A DNA stretch of 58,622 nt, from the NCBI GenBank assembly GCA_003141415.1, contig PLLX01000152.1, positions 1 to 58,622 of the forward strand. Reading direction: 5' to 3'. The notes beneath the pieces are model-generated. The model ran no database searches. It saw nothing but the letters and a program-made list of their open reading frames with translations, and was not told the origin of the DNA. Below are positions 55,124 to 58,622 of this stretch, piece by piece (position 1 is the first letter of the stretch; every line of letters begins with the position of its first letter). The position numbers and the translations under genes are program-made. The DNA is from Bacteroidales bacterium. Lineage in GTDB: Bacteria; Bacteroidota; Bacteroidia; Bacteroidales; VadinHA17.

Positions 55124-56050
55124 ATGAAGAAGAATTCCACATTAGATCTGATAACAAAGACTCCTTTATTGCATTTGGATAAAATAACCAATGGAAATGG
55201 GATAATATATGGAAAGCTTGAATATCTTCAACCTGGAGGAAGCTTGAAAGACAGAGTTGCTTATCAAATTATAAAGGATGCTTATAATTCTAATCAATTA
55301 AAGAAAGGACAACTTGTCATTGAGATGACAAGTGGAAATATGGGAGCTGGTTTAGCAGTCGTATGTAAACAATTTGGAAATCCTTTCATTGCAGTAATGT
55401 CAAAGGGGAACAGTCCGGAAAGGAGGAAAATTTTGAAAGCTCTGGGATCAGAAATAATATTAACTGAACAAGTTGATGGTCAACCAGGAATGGTAACTGG
55501 GAAAGACATTGAATTTGCCGCAAATATTGCAAAAGAGATTGCTAAACAAAGAGATGGATTCTATGTTGACCAATTCAATAATCCTTCCGGTATTAGGGCA
55601 CATTTTGAAACAACCGGGCCAGAAATATGGAATGATTTGAACGAAATAGAAGTATTTTTGGCATCTGTTGGAAGTGGTGGTACTTTTATTGGCACCTCAA
55701 GATATTTGAAAAGTAAGAATAAGAACATCAAATGTATTGCAGTCGAACCAGAAAATGCTTCTATATTAAAAACAGGAAAAATTTTAAATCCCAAACACAT
55801 AATACAAGGTACCGGTTACGGCATGATACCACCTCTTTGGGAAATAGATTTAGCAGACGAAATCATAACAGTTACAGACCAAGAAGTGGAAGAAATGACA
55901 AGAAGATTATCGTCAAAACAGGGTTTATATGTTGGCTATTCATCAGGAGCAAATGTTAAAGCTGCTTTGAAATACCTTGAAATGACTAAATCTGATAAAG
56001 TAATTGTTACTATACTTTGTGATTATGGATACAAATACACAGATTTGTAA
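55124..56050 (+). CDS. Cysteine synthase-like PLP-dependent enzyme
   Basis: 308 residues. GGSLKDRVAYQ contains the PLP-binding Lys42, EMTSGNMGAGLAVVCKQFG is the substrate-binding loop (TSGNMG 69-74), and VGSGGTFIGTSRYL is the phosphate-binding Gly loop. These place it in the cysteine synthase / cystathionine beta-synthase family (OASS or CBS-like). It makes or uses O-acetylserine and sulfide, or a related beta-replacement substrate; exact substrate cannot be read off. Confidence 0.88.
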   Translation: MKKNSTLDLITKTPLLHLDKITNGNGIIYGKLEYLQPGGSLKDRVAYQIIKDAYNSNQLKKGQLVIEMTSGNMGAGLAVVCKQFGNPFIAVMSKGNSPERRKILKALGSEIILTEQVDGQPGMVTGKDIEFAANIAKEIAKQRDGFYVDQFNNPSGIRAHFETTGPEIWNDLNEIEVFLASVGSGGTFIGTSRYLKSKNKNIKCIAVEPENASILKTGKILNPKHIIQGTGYGMIPPLWEIDLADEIITVTDQEVEEMTRRLSSKQGLYVGYSSGANVKAALKYLEMTKSDKVIVTILCDYGYKYTDL

Positions 56051-56099
56051 GACCTTGATAAACTGTCATACGAAGATTTAGACTTAGACCAATATTAGA

Positions 56100-56717
56100 A
56101 TGAAAAACAATCGAAGAAATTTTTTAAAGCTTACCGGTCTGGCAGGGCTCAGTGTAGCTGGTGTAGTTTCCTGAAAGGATTGGCTGCCGAATCGGAGAGC
56201 TTAATAAATCAAACAATAAAAATCTTCCGAAACAAGCAGCGAAACGACGTACAAAGCAATTCAATATGTCAGGTTATAAAGCGCCTTAATTAGATACTGT
56301 CCGCGTTGGCTTTATTGGACTTGGCAGAAGGGGACCCAGGTCATGTATCGAATATGAGTCTTCTTTAGGGAGTAGACATGAAGGCCTGAAGTGACATAGT
56401 TCTTGCAGAAGCCGAAAAAGTCAGAAAACAGATTGAATTTGCCGGCCTTAATCCTACCATTTACAGGCGATGCAGAAGTATAGAAGAAGTTATGCGATCA
56501 GCAGGATATAGATCTTGTATATGTCTGCACTCCGTGGAATTTGTATACACCTATGGCAGTTTATGCAATGGAACATCGTAAACATGTTGTTATTGAGGTC
56601 CCTGCAGCTGATAATCTGGATGAATGCTGGCAACTTGTGGAAACAGCTGAAAAAACACGTAAGCAATGCCAGATGATGTCAATAAGCATTCGAAATTCAT
56701 TTCAGATATTTAACTAG
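56100..56717 (+). pseudogene. Truncated GH109-like (Gfo/Idh/MocA) gene with multiple lesions
   Basis: ATG at 56100 starts a Tat-type leader (NNRRNFLKLTGLAGLSVAG) that hits a TGA at 56172. Other frames then show DTVRVGFIGLGRRGP (NAD-binding loop) and [38 protein letters not shown] and [13 protein letters not shown], the N-terminal domain of GH109 alpha-N-acetylgalactosaminidase-like enzymes. It ends in TAG at 56715-56717, so the catalytic C-terminal domain is missing. Several frameshifts are needed to join the parts. Confidence 0.85.
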
Positions 56718-56833
56718 TAAAATATTAGTGAAAAAGGATAATAATTAAACTCTATTTACTTCAACTATAATAACCACATAGCGCAAAGCACTGCGGATCA
56801 AGATTTGACGAAAATCAATAAAAATCTTTATAT

Positions 56834-57607
56834 ATGGACAATCACATAGATATTTATAAACCTTTAGTTGAGACTTTTTGCGAAGAGACCAAAAAGTTTA
56901 AGAATTCAATAGAATTACAAGGGTTATTTCTGCCGCATGGACTAAAAAATTATGAAATAGCAAATAAAAAGTATTTTTATGTTGGCTGAGACGCTACTAA
57001 ATGAGGTAGTTTTAAAAAATTAATAGAGGATTATGAAAATAATCGAATAGAGGAATATATTGATGATATTAATGACATTGATGATTATCTTAGCTATACG
57101 AATAATAAGGCAGGCGGATTTTGGACATTTGCCGGGAAGCTTCATCTAAAATTACATGGTTTCAATGAACCTTTTAACATAAATGCCAAACTTGGAAATA
57201 AATACAAAGATATATTATCTGAGATGGGTTATGGCAATCTTAATTCGATCGAAACGTATCTGAATTTAGAAAGGGAAAAAACTTGGGATACAATAAACAA
57301 AGATATTTATTGGGATATAAAAAATAAATCAAAAAAATTTGATAAGCTTAAATTTATCATAGAAATTTATAATCCGGATTATATTTTTATTTTTAATTGG
57401 ATAGAGGACGAAGATGCTGAAGCATTGGCATTTTCAGATTTAAATTTTGAATGGGTAAAAGAAGAGCATATTCCAAAAACAATTTCAACATATCTGATTA
57501 AAGGTTATAATACCAAGATCATATGGACTGTGCATCCTATGAGATTAAGTTTTCTGAAAATGAATGCTGATGATTTGATGGGAAAGATTTTAAAATGCGT
57601 AAAATGA
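56834..57607 (+). pseudogene. Gene of unknown function with two in-frame TGA codons
   Basis: From ATG at 56834 to the stop at 57605-57607 the frame is open except for TGA at 56987-56989 and 57002-57004. Read through, it is a 257-residue protein (HIDIYKPLVETFCEETKKF, KYFYVG[stop]DATK[stop]GSF, YLNLEREKTWDTINKDIYWD). Both stops sit in a motif-like region where Arg (CGA) and Trp (TGG) would fit, each one transition from TGA; such a VGRD.N.WGS motif recalls uracil-DNA-glycosylase-like hypotheticals. No other gene here uses TGA as sense, so inactivation is more likely than recoding. Confidence 0.7.
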
Positions 57608-57808
57608 AAGCTCCAGGTTCAAAATGCAATACTGCTGTGCAAACAGTGGGATATCAGAAATAAAACCTGTAAAGTACTATTCTCGTTGCAACCCTCGATA
57701 AGCTAACTCCTGATAAATAGATTCAGTTTAGCCTCCAGAAAGGACTTCTTTCTTCCTCTTGTATCGAAGCGGAGAACTACGCAAATTTTATGCCTTTTTT
57801 GCTTTGCC

Positions 57809-58516
57809 TTAAGGTTCTGGGGTAATATTATATAAGTCGTGTCGTTTTAGCCAATGCAATAACCCAGCCGAAGTTACTCCATAACGCCTTGCAATAAACT
57901 GCCGCTGAGATCCATTTTTCATCAAAGCAATGATTTCTGGTTCATATTTATCCAAGCGCGATTTACCAAGACCTTTTGGTCTTCCTAATAGTTTCCCTTT
58001 TGCTCGAGCTGCGGCAATACCCTCTGTAGTCCTTGCAACGATCAGGTCGTGTTCAATTTCAGCGAACAAAGCTAACATTGTTCGCATGACCTTACTATGA
58101 ATGTCATCACTATTTAGTTTGAAATTCTCCTTTACTGAATATACTTGAACTTTTTTATTGGATAGTTCATTGAGTACATCCAAGACATTGACTAATGAAC
58201 GACCTAGGCGGCTAAGTTCTGGGACGATCAAAACATCATCAGCACTTAATATTTGGACAACGTCAAAAAGCTTACGCTTTTTCCAGGACTTGGTTCCACT
58301 TATCTTTTCAGTGATAAACTCAACATGACCCAGCTCATTTTGATTGGCAAATTTCAAAACGTTCGCTTCGTTTTTTTCAGTATCCTGATCAAACGTGCTG
58401 ACACGGAGATATCCAATTGTTCTTCTAGGGAGCTTTTGAGGATTATTAGGGGTTATATTTTCAGGCTTCTTCCTGTAATTCCTTACAATTGTCATCGACA
58501 TTAAATTTAAGTACAC
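57809..58516 (-). CDS. Serine recombinase (resolvase/invertase type)
   Basis: 235 residues. IGYLRVSTFDQD contains the nucleophile Ser40, VPELSRLGRSL the conserved Arg pair, and LLALFAEIEHDLIVARTTEGIAAARAKGKLLGRPKG the linker E helix; a C-terminal helix-turn-helix (QRQFIARRYGVTSAGLLHWLKR) binds DNA. This fits Tn3-type resolvases and Hin/Gin-like invertases. Start could be 58516, or Met8 at 58495. No crossover site or invertible segment was identified. It borders decayed genes and marks a mobile or rearranged edge. Confidence 0.92.
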   Translation of the reverse strand: MYLNLMSMTIVRNYRKKPENITPNNPQKLPRRTIGYLRVSTFDQDTEKNEANVLKFANQNELGHVEFITEKISGTKSWKKRKLFDVVQILSADDVLIVPELSRLGRSLVNVLDVLNELSNKKVQVYSVKENFKLNSDDIHSKVMRTMLALFAEIEHDLIVARTTEGIAAARAKGKLLGRPKGLGKSRLDKYEPEIIALMKNGSQRQFIARRYGVTSAGLLHWLKRHDLYNITPEP

Positions 58517-58622
58517 TTTCAGGCTTTAATAAAAACCATAATAATGCCTTAAAGGTAGTATAATGTTTAGTATAAACCTAATCTTTAGGCTAAATATTAA
58601 TAGATATTTAAATGATCATTTT

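Noticed and set aside
56987..57004. TGA read as sense codon (recoding or selenocysteine)
   Set aside because: Other genes in the window stop normally at TGA, no selenocysteine insertion hairpin is evident, and two pseudogene-like lesions nearby make decay simpler.
1..58622. CRISPR arrays and tRNA or rRNA genes
   Set aside because: No regularly spaced direct repeats with unique spacers and no cloverleaf or rRNA-like sequence were seen.

Overview
The window reads as a chromosomal segment of a Bacteroidota bacterium. It is AT-rich, it carries a SusC/SusD pair with an ECF sigma factor and a FecR-type anti-sigma factor, and several upstream regions contain the Bacteroidota promoter box TAnnTTTG. 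All assignments come from reading the sequence and translations; no database search was run.

Layout. 0-6.3 kb: end of an unknown gene, a secreted FISUMP-domain protein, an AAA-ATPase/TPR regulator-like protein, a membrane protein with a HELGH zinc motif, and a small membrane protein. 6.7-30.6 kb: the most interesting part. A plus-strand operon-like run encodes two lipoproteins (the second perhaps a degenerate von Willebrand A fold), a three-helix membrane protein, a tubulin-like GTPase (9057-10628), a large actin/Hsp70-fold (ASKHA) protein (10711-14127), a PP2C phosphatase, a second, degenerate ASKHA-like protein and two Ser/Thr kinases. It meets, at a bidirectional terminator (21254-21284), a minus-strand operon encoding a third kinase, a membrane/coiled-coil protein, a coiled-coil protein and a bactofilin-like beta-repeat protein. 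A fourth kinase follows at 27.9 kb. The kinases share a repeated GSGF motif in a disordered linker, and three share a small TerB-like helical domain on both sides of the kinase domain. I infer a kinase/phosphatase-controlled cytoskeletal or membrane-associated assembly combining tubulin-like, actin-like and bactofilin-like components; its function is unknown.

27.0-27.9 kb holds decayed IS3-type and IS256-type transposase fragments and the 3' end of a lost fifth kinase gene. 30.6-33.8 kb holds three broken genes with precise lesions: an 11-bp tandem duplication in a bacterial PH-domain gene, a 1-bp frameshift in a cold-shock-like gene, and a frameshift plus a nonsense codon in an unknown gene. 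33.8-38.7 kb is rich in phospho-signalling: a histidine phosphatase, a receiver domain lacking the phospho-accepting Asp, a SiaC-like regulatory phosphoprotein, an anchored HExxH protein and a low-molecular-weight tyrosine-phosphatase-like protein.

39.4-52.7 kb is a nutrient-uptake locus: ECF sigma factor, FecR, SusC with an N-terminal STN signalling domain, SusD, a secreted M23-like peptidase with a PKD domain, and two tandem secreted FAD-dependent oxidoreductases. 53.1-56.0 kb carries a CstA-type transporter and a cysteine-synthase-like PLP enzyme. The right end (56.1-58.6 kb) is decayed: a truncated GH109-type pseudogene, a gene with two in-frame TGA codons, and a serine recombinase of the resolvase/invertase type.
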